Below the pieces are notes generated by a model. It was given only the letters and a program-made list of their open reading frames with translations. It did no database searches and was not told the DNA's origin. 35,052 nt of DNA from Bacillota bacterium. Its GTDB lineage: Bacteria; Bacillota; Clostridia; Lachnospirales; Lachnospiraceae. The position numbers and the translations under genes were made by a program. Position 1 is the first letter of the stretch. Each line of letters starts with the position of its first letter. Location of the stretch: the NCBI GenBank assembly GCA_023416695.1, contig JAEZGY010000066.1:1-35052 (forward strand), read 5' to 3'. Below, piece after piece: positions 7,447-15,969 of this stretch.

Positions 7447-8508
7447 ATGAAATTTGTACATATTGCAGATGTGCATCTGGGAATGCAACCGGATTTGGGA
7501 CATCCCTGGAGTGAAGCCAGGAAACGAGAGCTGTATGAGACCTTTTTTAGGGTTATAGATTTTTGTAGAGAGAAGGAAGTCGATCTTTTGCTCATTGCTG
7601 GGGATCTGTTTCATCGTCAGCCTAGTAGACAGGAACTATCAGAGGTCTTTTATGCATTTGAAAAATTAAATAGAACAAAGATTGTATTGATTGCAGGAAA
7701 TCATGATTATATAGGACCAGGTTCATTGTATGAAAAGGAGACTTGGCCATCTAATGTAAAGGTGCTTTCTAAGGAGAAGGTGGAGACTTATTTTATTGAA
7801 GAACTACATACTTATGTTTATGGATATAGTTATGAGACACAGGATGTAAAGGAGAATCGTCTAAAAGGCATAAGACCACTGAATAAAGAAGGCTACCATA
7901 TCTTATTAGCTCATGGAGGAGATTCCAATAATAATCCGATAAACCGACAGGAGCTAATGGATACTCCATTTGATTATGTGGCGTTAGGTCATATACATAA
8001 ACCGGAGCGTATTGGAAGTAAGGCAGCTTATGCAGGATCCTTAGAACCATTAGACAAAACAGAAACTGGGGTCCATGGTTTTATTTACGGAACCTTAGGA
8101 GAGAGGGGTTGCTATCTTCAGTTTGTAAGCTTCTCCAAACGACATTATGAGCAGTTAGTAGTAGAAACAAAGTCCGGAATGACACTCTATGGCATACGCG
8201 ATAAAGTGAAAGAGCTTATCCGGGAACGAGGAAAAGAGCATATATATAGGATACTATTAGAGGGAGCAACTTCTAGTGAGCTGTTGCTGGAAAAGGAGGT
8301 ACTATATTCCGTGGGAAATGTAGTAGAGGTGATTAATAACACATATCCAGATTATGATTATGAGAAGCTATGTTATGAAAATCAAGACAATATTATAGGT
8401 ATGTATATAGAACATATTAGAGAAATGGATATGAGCGATGAGGAGAAAGATTTGGCTCTGTACTATGGAGTAAAAGCATTTACAGATTCCAAAATAAAGG
8501 AAAGGTAA
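7447..8508 (+). CDS. SbcD/YhaO-like metallophosphoesterase (DNA repair exonuclease family)
   Basis: A 353-residue protein with the calcineurin-like phosphoesterase motifs in order: FVHIADVHLG (D8, H10), LLIAGDLFH, IAGNHDY, LLAHGGD and ALGHIHKPE. These are the metal ligands of the Mre11/SbcD/YhaO nucleases. The C-terminal part is the less conserved capping region. It is followed after 11 bases by a Rad50/YhaN-like ATPase, the normal partner of this nuclease, so the two probably form an SbcCD-like complex acting on DNA ends or hairpins. AAAGAAAGGG precedes the ATG. First gene of a four-gene run ending at 14592. Confidence 0.9.
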   Translation: MKFVHIADVHLGMQPDLGHPWSEARKRELYETFFRVIDFCREKEVDLLLIAGDLFHRQPSRQELSEVFYAFEKLNRTKIVLIAGNHDYIGPGSLYEKETWPSNVKVLSKEKVETYFIEELHTYVYGYSYETQDVKENRLKGIRPLNKEGYHILLAHGGDSNNNPINRQELMDTPFDYVALGHIHKPERIGSKAAYAGSLEPLDKTETGVHGFIYGTLGERGCYLQFVSFSKRHYEQLVVETKSGMTLYGIRDKVKELIRERGKEHIYRILLEGATSSELLLEKEVLYSVGNVVEVINNTYPDYDYEKLCYENQDNIIGMYIEHIREMDMSDEEKDLALYYGVKAFTDSKIKER

Positions 8509-8519
8509 AGGGATGAAAA

Positions 8520-10286
8520 TTGTATATTAAAACACTTAATGTAAGTCATTTTGGGAAGTTTCATCACAAAACGGTCCACCTAGAGGATGGAATTAACATT
8601 GTAGAGGGTTGCAATGAATCTGGTAAGTCTACTATTCATGCCTTTATCAAGGGTATGTTGTTCGGAATCGATAAAACTAGGGGAAGAGAAGGGAAAGACG
8701 ATTTATATAGTAAGTACCAACCTTGGGATAATCCTACTTCTTATAGTGGCAGTATAGATCTTGAAATGAATGGTTCATTTTATCGAATCAACCGTAATTT
8801 TTATAAAGAGACTAAGGAAAGTGTCATGTATCAGTTGGATTCTGGAAGGGAAACCAATCTGGAGGCAGGACAACGTATTCCAATTTTAGAAGGAGTAAAT
8901 CGTACTACCTTTCAGAATACCATTAGTATTGAGCAATTAAAGCCAGAAACAGATATGTCCTTTGTAACTGAGGTGCAAAATTATTATACAAACTTAACCA
9001 CAGCCAAACATGGTAATGTTTCAATTTCTAGTGCAATGGAGAATCTGAAGAAGGAAAAAAAGGCGATTAATCTAGATACTATAAAAGAAGAAATCAGAGG
9101 GATCGAGGACAGACTAGAAGAGATAGAGGCTGTAAAAGGGAAAAAGAAGGAACTAGAACAACAGCTTCAAATGCTAGAGAATCAGGAAGTATCTCAGCAG
9201 AAGAAAATAGAAATCAATGAGTTTATGAATATGAAGCAGCAGGTAGGAGATAAAGCTTATGCATATCAAATGCTGCAGGATCAAATTCAGGAATATGAAG
9301 AAACAGTTAGTAAAAGACAGTATGAAGTGAGGAAAGAATCTGCGAAAGGTAGAAGCTATGAACTTTTGTTTATTGCTTGCATTCTTGCATTAGTAGGTTG
9401 TGTAATAGGAGTGGTGTTACAGAATACAGCATTCTTAGTTGGAAGTTTTGTATTACTACTGGCGGTTTTAGGGGCGATCTTTATATTACCTGCTATTTTA
9501 GCAAAAGCTAATCCGGCAGAAAGAACTCCTCAGGAAGAGGAATATCTTACTCTTTTATTAAATAAACAAGAGAAGCTTAAGAATGAACTTGTTGTCTATC
9601 AGAAGCAATTTAATTTGGAGCAAATGACAGTTTTAGAGTTTGCCAAACAGATTAAGAATCGTCTTGAATTACAATTTAAGAATCTATCTCTGGAGCTAAA
9701 GGAAGAAAATACTGCAAAGGAAAGAAGTATTTTAGAGCTTTCCATAGAGCTTCAGAAAGTAGAGGAAAAGCTTGCTACGAAAGATAGCTTACTTAGTAAA
9801 AAGCAAGAGCTTTATCGTCTCTATGAAGAGAAAAGTAGAGAAGTTAAGATGATCGATTTGGCAGCAGAGAAGATTAAAGAATTATCTATTGCCATCCATG
9901 AATCTTTTGGGAAAGAGATTAGTAGAGAGCTATCCAATGTAGTAAAGCAACTGACCAATGGTAATTATCGTAGGGTATATGTGGATGAGAAAATGAACAT
10001 ATTTGTGGAACGTGATAATAAAAGGATTTCCATCCAGAAATTGAGCACGGGCACCATTCATCAAATATACTTTGCTCTTCGAATGATATTTGCAGGACAC
10101 TTATTCCCTAATTCTAAGCTTCCTCTTATTCTAGATGAGACCTTTGTCTACTATGATAATAAGAGATTAGAAGAGGTATTAAAAATTTTGCCAAAGGACC
10201 AGCAGATCATCCTCTTTACTTGTCAGGACAGAGAGAGAAAGCTTTGTGACAATTTAGGAATTACTTACCATCATATAAGCTTGTAA
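8520..10286 (+). CDS. YhaN/SbcC-like AAA ATPase with a membrane hairpin in the coiled coil
   Basis: A 588-residue protein from a TTG start; a TGA lies just upstream in frame, and MYIKTLNVSHFGKF is a typical beginning. Walker A GCNESGKST is at residues 30-38. Long charged coiled-coil segments run at about 175-275 and 345-450. Between them is a hydrophobic pair of helices, about 281-328 (LLFIACILALVGCVIGVV and FVLLLAVLGAIFILPAIL). The ABC signature LSTGTIHQIYFALRM (about 508) and Walker B LPLILDETF (about 535) close the ATPase. It is much shorter than SbcC (about 1000 residues) and lacks an obvious CxxC zinc hook; the hydrophobic hairpin takes its place at the coil apex. It should partner the upstream nuclease. 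Confidence 0.85.
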   Translation: MYIKTLNVSHFGKFHHKTVHLEDGINIVEGCNESGKSTIHAFIKGMLFGIDKTRGREGKDDLYSKYQPWDNPTSYSGSIDLEMNGSFYRINRNFYKETKESVMYQLDSGRETNLEAGQRIPILEGVNRTTFQNTISIEQLKPETDMSFVTEVQNYYTNLTTAKHGNVSISSAMENLKKEKKAINLDTIKEEIRGIEDRLEEIEAVKGKKKELEQQLQMLENQEVSQQKKIEINEFMNMKQQVGDKAYAYQMLQDQIQEYEETVSKRQYEVRKESAKGRSYELLFIACILALVGCVIGVVLQNTAFLVGSFVLLLAVLGAIFILPAILAKANPAERTPQEEEYLTLLLNKQEKLKNELVVYQKQFNLEQMTVLEFAKQIKNRLELQFKNLSLELKEENTAKERSILELSIELQKVEEKLATKDSLLSKKQELYRLYEEKSREVKMIDLAAEKIKELSIAIHESFGKEISRELSNVVKQLTNGNYRRVYVDEKMNIFVERDNKRISIQKLSTGTIHQIYFALRMIFAGHLFPNSKLPLILDETFVYYDNKRLEEVLKILPKDQQIILFTCQDRERKLCDNLGITYHHISL

Positions 10287-10332
10287 CGCTTATCAGCTGT
10301 AGTATAAGAGATGAAAAGAGAAATAAACTAAT

Positions 10333-12618
10333 ATGGTAAAAAGAAAGAAGAAACCTAAAAAAGTGATAAGTCCTTTACGAAGGAAAATAAAGCTAGCATT
10401 TAAGGTGTTTTTGTTGACGGTATTATTGCTATTAGCAGTAGCATTAGCTGTATTTTACATAAAATATGGGCGAGACATTTTTAGGCTTCAATCGGAAGCT
10501 AAGACTCTAGTGGGAAATAGTTCGGAGGACACGTTTAGAAAGAATTTGACAACACTAGTCTACGATTCAAATGGGCAAGAGATATGTAAATTTAAGTCAG
10601 AAAAAGACACTTATTACTTAAAAATATCATCCATCCCACAAGAGGCATTAGATGCAACAGTATGTATTGAGGATAAGCAGTTTTATACTCACTCAGGTGT
10701 TGATTTTATCGCTAATGTCAGAGCGGCTTTAGACATACTGAAACATAAAGGAGAAATTACCCAAGGGGCTAGTACCATAACTCAACAGCTTGCGCGTAAT
10801 ATTTTCTTGTCCCATGAGGTAAGTTGGGAACGTAAGGTAGAGGAAATCTTTATAGCGGTAGAGTTAGAAAAGAGGTATAGTAAGACTAAGATTTTAGAGT
10901 ATTATCTTAACAATATCTATTTTGCTAATGGGTACTACGGACTTCAGGCAGCTAGTAAGGGTTATTTTAGTAAGGATGTTAGGGATTTAAGTCTCTCACA
11001 AATAGCCTTCCTAATTGCCATTCCAAACAACCCTACACTATACGATCCTACTATAAATATGGACAACACTATAAAAAGAAGGGACCGTATACTGGGACAG
11101 ATGCTAGAGGATGAGAAAATAACAAAGGACCAGTATAATAAGGCGGTTACAGAAAAGATTACCTTAAAGCAAACCTCTTTAGAAAAGCAAAACTACGTAA
11201 CCACTTATGTGAAATATGCTGCTACATGTGCCCTTATGGAGGCATCTGGTTTTATTTTTAGAAATCAGTTTGAGGATGATACAGATCAACAAGCTTATAT
11301 GGAAAATTATCGGCAGGAGTATGATCGATGCCAGAATATGTTGTTTACAAAGGGGTATCGTATCAAAACTTCTATTGATATGGGGAAACAGCATGAGCTA
11401 CAAGATTCCCTAGATAAAGGCCTAGGGATATTTACTTCAAAAAATGCGGAGGGAATCTACGATATGCAGGGTTCCTCGGTATGCATAGATAATAGTACAG
11501 GAAGAGTTGTGGCTATTGTAGGTGGAAGGAGCCAAGATACAGAGGGTTACACTTTAAATCGAGCGTACCAAAGTTTTCGTCAACCCGGAAGTGCTATTAA
11601 ACCTTTAATTGATTATTTACCAGCGTTACAGGTAGGATATACACCTAGTACACAGGTGGTGGATGAGAAGATAGAGGATGGAGTAGAGAATAGTGATAAA
11701 CGATATTTAGGAAAGCTTACCCTTCGAAGGGCCTTAGAGTTATCTAGAAATACAGTGGCATACAAGTTGTTTCAGGAACTTAATCCCATTACTTGTATGG
11801 ATTATTTGTATCAGATGAACTTTGAGAAGTTGACAAAGCAAGATTATCTTCCTACCGCATCCATTGGTGGGCTAACCTATGGTGTTAGTGCACTAGAGAT
11901 GGCAGCAGCCTATAGTACTATTGAAAACGATGGAAAATACAGAACTCCTACTTGTATTGTATCTATTGTGGATGTGGATGAGAGTACGGTAGTAGAAGAT
12001 GAAATAGAAGAAAAGCCAATTTACAGGGAAGAAGCTTGTTATGCTATGACTGACATGATGGAGGGGGTTCTTACTAGAGGAACCGGGAAAGGCTATAGTC
12101 TTTCTGGGATGCCTTCTGCAGGTAAGACCGGAACCACCAACTCTAATTATGATGGATGGTTTGTAGGGTATACACCTTACTATACCACCAGTGTTTGGAT
12201 AGGCTATGATATGCCAAAAGAAATAAAGGATTTAGCAGGTGGAACTTATCCACTACAAATATGGAACAGTTTTATGACAAAGATACATAAGGAATTAAAG
12301 GTAGTTAATTTTCCAGAGTATGAGGAACCAGATGTAGTAAGCCCTAGTCCAAAAGTTACAAAGACACCAACACCAACAGATACACCAAAGATAAATAATC
12401 CTCCAGTAAGAACAAAAGAACCGGCTACAACAAAAGAACCAGAAACATCTAATAAGCAAGATCCGACAAAGACACCGATAACGACCAATAAGCCAACGGT
12501 AACGAAAACACCAAATAAAACTAAAGAGCCGACCAAAGTCTCCCCAATTCCAGATGATATTACTGACGTAGAGGATGAATTAGACATTGAAGAGTTTTTT
12601 AGTACAGATGAGAATTAG
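10333..12618 (+). CDS. class A penicillin-binding protein (PBP1A type)
   Basis: A 761-residue bifunctional peptidoglycan synthase. A basic N terminus and one transmembrane helix (about 22-43) anchor it outside. The glycosyltransferase domain has the catalytic Glu in CIEDKQFYTH (E113), then GASTITQQLARN and ELEKRYSKTKILEYYLN. The transpeptidase domain has SAIK (Ser420 nucleophile), SRN and KTGTT (598-602). From about residue 665 a Thr/Pro/Lys-rich tail (TKTPTPTDTPK-like repeats) with an acidic end extends outside the enzyme core. It follows the ATPase gene by 46 bp and lies 8 bp before the EAL gene. The ribosome-binding site is weak. Confidence 0.95.
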   Translation: MVKRKKKPKKVISPLRRKIKLAFKVFLLTVLLLLAVALAVFYIKYGRDIFRLQSEAKTLVGNSSEDTFRKNLTTLVYDSNGQEICKFKSEKDTYYLKISSIPQEALDATVCIEDKQFYTHSGVDFIANVRAALDILKHKGEITQGASTITQQLARNIFLSHEVSWERKVEEIFIAVELEKRYSKTKILEYYLNNIYFANGYYGLQAASKGYFSKDVRDLSLSQIAFLIAIPNNPTLYDPTINMDNTIKRRDRILGQMLEDEKITKDQYNKAVTEKITLKQTSLEKQNYVTTYVKYAATCALMEASGFIFRNQFEDDTDQQAYMENYRQEYDRCQNMLFTKGYRIKTSIDMGKQHELQDSLDKGLGIFTSKNAEGIYDMQGSSVCIDNSTGRVVAIVGGRSQDTEGYTLNRAYQSFRQPGSAIKPLIDYLPALQVGYTPSTQVVDEKIEDGVENSDKRYLGKLTLRRALELSRNTVAYKLFQELNPITCMDYLYQMNFEKLTKQDYLPTASIGGLTYGVSALEMAAAYSTIENDGKYRTPTCIVSIVDVDESTVVEDEIEEKPIYREEACYAMTDMMEGVLTRGTGKGYSLSGMPSAGKTGTTNSNYDGWFVGYTPYYTTSVWIGYDMPKEIKDLAGGTYPLQIWNSFMTKIHKELKVVNFPEYEEPDVVSPSPKVTKTPTPTDTPKINNPPVRTKEPATTKEPETSNKQDPTKTPITTNKPTVTKTPNKTKEPTKVSPIPDDITDVEDELDIEEFFSTDEN

Positions 12619-12626
12619 GGAGGATT

Positions 12627-14552
12627 ATGCCTATGGGGAATATACGATTTCAAGTGGCGGCTATATTAATATTAAGTGTAATTGTAATAGTTTATGGGAA
12701 AAGTAAAAAACTTCCCCTAGTATCTACAAAATGGTTTTCAGTATTACTTATTAGTACTTGTGCAAACTTGATATTTGATATTATAACGGTTCACACTATC
12801 ATATATTTAGAGACAGTCGGACCTACAATTAATCGACTGTGTCATCAATTATTTATAGGAAGCCTTAATGTATCCCTTGTCTGTTTATATTTTTACATTG
12901 ATTATCTAGGTAAACGGGAGCAAAGAAGAACACTCTTACAGATCATTGGTCGTATGGTCCCTTTCTTTATTGCAATCGTTTTTGTTATTTTTGGTAAGCT
13001 CTATTATAGAAATGAAGGTAATTTGATATATAGCTATGGTCCTATGGTTACTGCTTTCTACGCTAGTTGTTTCACCTATGTTATTGCTGCATTAATAGCT
13101 ACCATTAAGTACCGCAAGGTGATATCGAAGGAGCGTGTGCTTAGCGTATATGCTGGCATTACAATATGGGTAATGGCTGCCATTATTCAATTTTTTGCAA
13201 AGAATCTCTTGATTTCAGGACTCGCGCTTTCCTTGTTAGTACTAATTATCTATCTCTCCTTTGAAAATCCAAGAGAGTATCTGGATGAGCAGACCAAATC
13301 ATTTAATAGTATGGCTTATCAGAAAATGCTAGCTCAGGCATTTGGCCGCAGGAAGCATTTTTGTGTAGTAAATATCTCTGTTGAAGAGTATAGTACTATC
13401 CATAGAATGTTTGGTCAAGAGGTAGCAAATGAGATGTTAGCTACGATTTCTATGTATGTACAAAAGACTCTTCATATGAGAGTATATCATCCTTCTGGAA
13501 ACCATCTTGTTATTATTATGGATAAGCAGGGTGAGTGTTGTGAAAGCCTAGTGGACCAGGTTAGCATCATACAAAAGAGATTTGAGGAGTCTTGGAGCTT
13601 TGGGACGTCCTTCTATCACCTAGAACCAAGAATCACTATGGTACAATGTCCTAAATACGCCAAGGATGAAAAAGAGCTTCATGACGTACTTCATTTTATG
13701 GGACAACAAAGGAATATAGGTACTATGGGCGTTCGAACAGTTAATTCTTATATCATTGAGCAACGTATCAGACATAATAGAATTGCTGATTTGGTAGAGA
13801 AGGCCCTTAGTGATAATGAGATAACTATGTTTTATCAACCAATTTACTCCGTAAAGGACAAAGCATTTGTATCAGCGGAAGCCTTAGTCAGATTAACCAA
13901 TACCGGAGATTTGGGTTTTGTATCCCCAGAAGAGTTTATACCAATAGCAGAGGAAAAAGGACTTATTATGGAGCTAGGGGCTTGTATCTTTGAAAAGGTA
14001 TGCGAGTTTATTTACCGAAGCGAAATCCATAAAATGGGGGTTAAATATATCGAGGTGAATCTATCCGCAATCCAATGTATGGATTCCGATTTACCAGGAC
14101 AGCTGAAATCTATCATGAGTAAGTATCAGATTTCACCGTCTTTTATTAATTTAGAGATAACAGAAACAACAGCCATAGAATCTGGGGAGTTGTTAGTTAA
14201 GAATATGAAGAAGTTAACGGAAATGGGCTGTAGCTTTTCAATGGATGATTTTGGGACAGGATATTCTAACCTATCTAAGATTGCTGAGGTTCAGTATGAT
14301 CTCATAAAGCTAGATAAAAGTTTGATTTGGCCGTGCTTTGAAGAAAATGGATATAAAGCTAACGTTATCTTAAATAATGTCATTTCAATGATTAATCATT
14401 TACATATAAAAATAGTTGCAGAAGGAGTGGAGACTCTTGAACAAGTAGAACGGCTGAGTGATTTACAAGTTGACTATTTACAAGGTTATTACTACTCAAG
14501 ACCAATTAAGGAAGAGGATTATCTAGAATTCTTAAGAAAGAATGCGGTATAA
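12627..14552 (+). CDS. membrane EAL-domain c-di-GMP phosphodiesterase with degenerate GGDEF
   Basis: A 641-residue protein. Residues about 5-215 contain several hydrophobic helices forming an integral membrane sensor region. Residues about 225-375 resemble a GGDEF fold, but the GGDEF signature is replaced by a HPSGNHLV-like stretch, so cyclase activity is not expected. The EAL domain (about 385-640) looks catalytically complete: AEALVRL (E418), EVNLSAIQ, LEITETTAIE, MDDFGTGYSNL, IKLDKSL, IVAEGVET and QGYYYSRP. It should hydrolyse c-di-GMP to pGpG. A second ATG at 12633 is equally well placed behind AGGGAGGA. Last gene of the run, followed by a strong terminator. Confidence 0.92.
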   Translation: MPMGNIRFQVAAILILSVIVIVYGKSKKLPLVSTKWFSVLLISTCANLIFDIITVHTIIYLETVGPTINRLCHQLFIGSLNVSLVCLYFYIDYLGKREQRRTLLQIIGRMVPFFIAIVFVIFGKLYYRNEGNLIYSYGPMVTAFYASCFTYVIAALIATIKYRKVISKERVLSVYAGITIWVMAAIIQFFAKNLLISGLALSLLVLIIYLSFENPREYLDEQTKSFNSMAYQKMLAQAFGRRKHFCVVNISVEEYSTIHRMFGQEVANEMLATISMYVQKTLHMRVYHPSGNHLVIIMDKQGECCESLVDQVSIIQKRFEESWSFGTSFYHLEPRITMVQCPKYAKDEKELHDVLHFMGQQRNIGTMGVRTVNSYIIEQRIRHNRIADLVEKALSDNEITMFYQPIYSVKDKAFVSAEALVRLTNTGDLGFVSPEEFIPIAEEKGLIMELGACIFEKVCEFIYRSEIHKMGVKYIEVNLSAIQCMDSDLPGQLKSIMSKYQISPSFINLEITETTAIESGELLVKNMKKLTEMGCSFSMDDFGTGYSNLSKIAEVQYDLIKLDKSLIWPCFEENGYKANVILNNVISMINHLHIKIVAEGVETLEQVERLSDLQVDYLQGYYYSRPIKEEDYLEFLRKNAV

Positions 14553-14556
14553 AATT

Positions 14557-14592
14557 AAGCCATCCAAGGAATGTGAATTCCTTGGATGGCTT
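14557..14592 (+). terminator. strong intrinsic terminator after the EAL gene
   Basis: A perfect 16-bp stem (14557-14572 with 14577-14592), GTGA loop and following T-run. It may also act on the converging prs transcript. Confidence 0.95.
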
Positions 14593-14602
14593 TTTAAGTG
14601 AT

Positions 14603-15784
14603 TTAAATAGCTTTCCCTTGTGCATAGAGAGAAAGTACTGTTCGTATTTTTTCTGTTGGACTTAACAACTCACTTATGGAGGCGTCGTGGTTTAAAGTGT
14701 CGATTAACAAGGCAATATATTTTGACATATCAGCACTGATGTAATATGGCTTAGATAAAAGCTCTTCAGACTGATAAACTAAGTTTGTAGTAAGAATTCT
14801 ATCAAATAAACCTTCTTCATAAGCTTTGTCAAATTTAGTGAAACCGTTGGTGAAAAGACCAAAGGTAGCAGCGATAAAGATTCTTCCTGCTCTACGTCTT
14901 TTTAATTCTCTTGCCACATCTAACATACTTTCGCCAGAGGAAATCATATCGTCTACAATAATTACATCCTTGCCTGCTAAGTCAGTACCTAAGAATTCAT
15001 GAGCAATAATTGGGTTACGCCCATCTACTATAGTAGTGTAATCACGACGTTTATAGAACATACCTACGTCTACGCCCATAATGTTTCCAAAATAAACGGC
15101 TCTTCCCATGGCACCTTCATCTGGAGAAACTACCATCATATGATCAGCATCAATCTTAAGATCAGAAACATTTCTTAGTAAAGCCTTAATAAACTGATAG
15201 GTAGGCATAATAGTTTCAAAACTTTTTAGAGGAATAGAGTTCTGCACTCGAGGATCATGAGCATCAAAAGTGATAATACTTTCTACACCCATATTAGTTA
15301 ACTCTTGAAGGGCTAAAGCACAATCTAAGGATTCTCTAGAACTACGTTTATGCTGACGACCTTCATACAAGAAAGGCATTATAACGGTGATTCTTCTTGC
15401 TTTACCTCCGATTGCAGCAATAATACGTTTAAGATCCTGATAATGATCATCAGGAGACATATGATTAAGATGTCCACTTACAGTGTAGGTTAGGCTATAG
15501 TTACATACATCTAATAAGATGTAAACATCAGAACCTCTTACAGATTCTCTGATGATACCCTTAGCTTCCCCTGTTCCAAAGCGTGGACAAGAAGCGTTAA
15601 GAAGATAGGAATCACGTTTATAGGCTTTGAAAACTATGTTTCCTGAGTGTTCACTTTGACGCTCGTTTCTCCATCTTACAATGTAATCATTTACCTTATC
15701 CCCTAGTTTGCGACTACTTTCAAGAGCAATGATCCCCAAAGTACCTACAGGAATCATTTCCAAATTGTTGTCTTGTTGCGGCAT
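14603..15784 (-). CDS. prs: ribose-phosphate pyrophosphokinase (PRPP synthetase), long divergent form
   Basis: A 393-residue protein that makes PRPP from ribose 5-phosphate and ATP for nucleotide, His and Trp synthesis. Seen: MPFLYEGRQHKRSSRESLDC (equivalent of the RQD/K loop), ITFDAHDPRVQNSIP (equivalent of DLHAxQIQGFF), VVSPDEGAMGRA and the PRPP-binding loop DVIIVDDMISSGESML. It is longer than the usual ~315 residues, with extra sequence at both ends. I chose the ATG at 15784 because GGAGG lies 8 bp before it; an in-frame ATG at 15799 overlaps that site and has no ribosome-binding site. It is driven by its own promoter (15909-15937) with a structured leader. Confidence 0.9.
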   Translation of the reverse strand: MPQQDNNLEMIPVGTLGIIALESSRKLGDKVNDYIVRWRNERQSEHSGNIVFKAYKRDSYLLNASCPRFGTGEAKGIIRESVRGSDVYILLDVCNYSLTYTVSGHLNHMSPDDHYQDLKRIIAAIGGKARRITVIMPFLYEGRQHKRSSRESLDCALALQELTNMGVESIITFDAHDPRVQNSIPLKSFETIMPTYQFIKALLRNVSDLKIDADHMMVVSPDEGAMGRAVYFGNIMGVDVGMFYKRRDYTTIVDGRNPIIAHEFLGTDLAGKDVIIVDDMISSGESMLDVARELKRRRAGRIFIAATFGLFTNGFTKFDKAYEEGLFDRILTTNLVYQSEELLSKPYYISADMSKYIALLIDTLNHDASISELLSPTEKIRTVLSLYAQGKAI

Positions 15785-15818
15785 GAGTGCATCCTCCATT
15801 TATATTTAATATACTGTT

Positions 15819-15884
15819 ATATGATTTGGATATCAAAAGCCCTGAAGTGCTGGTAAATCAGAAATTTTGATACCCAAATCATAT
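15819..15884 (-). promoter_or_regulatory. 20-bp inverted repeat in the prs leader
   Basis: Left arm 15819-15838 and right arm 15865-15884 are complementary at 19 of 20 positions, with a 26-nt loop. It lies wholly in the predicted 5' untranslated region of prs and is not followed by a T-run, so it is not an ordinary terminator. It may control message stability or translation, or be a protein-binding site. Confidence 0.6.
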
Positions 15885-15908
15885 GACTGGTAACAATGTC
15901 CATAAAAG

Positions 15909-15937
15909 GTTATACCATTATCCCCAGTTTTCGTCAA
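15909..15937 (-). promoter_or_regulatory. promoter of prs
   Basis: Minus strand: TTGACG (15937-15932), 17-bp spacer, TATAAC (15914-15909) preceded by TGG (extended -10). The start would be near 15902, about 118 nt before the chosen ATG. Confidence 0.75.
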
Positions 15938-15969
15938 GGACAAAATATACCATAAATCGCAATGTATTC

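Noticed and set aside
12246..12587. Minus-strand 113-codon frame rich in Val, Gly and Ser
   Set aside because: It is the antisense image of the Thr/Pro/Lys-rich tail of the penicillin-binding protein; low-complexity repeats keep the opposite frame open.
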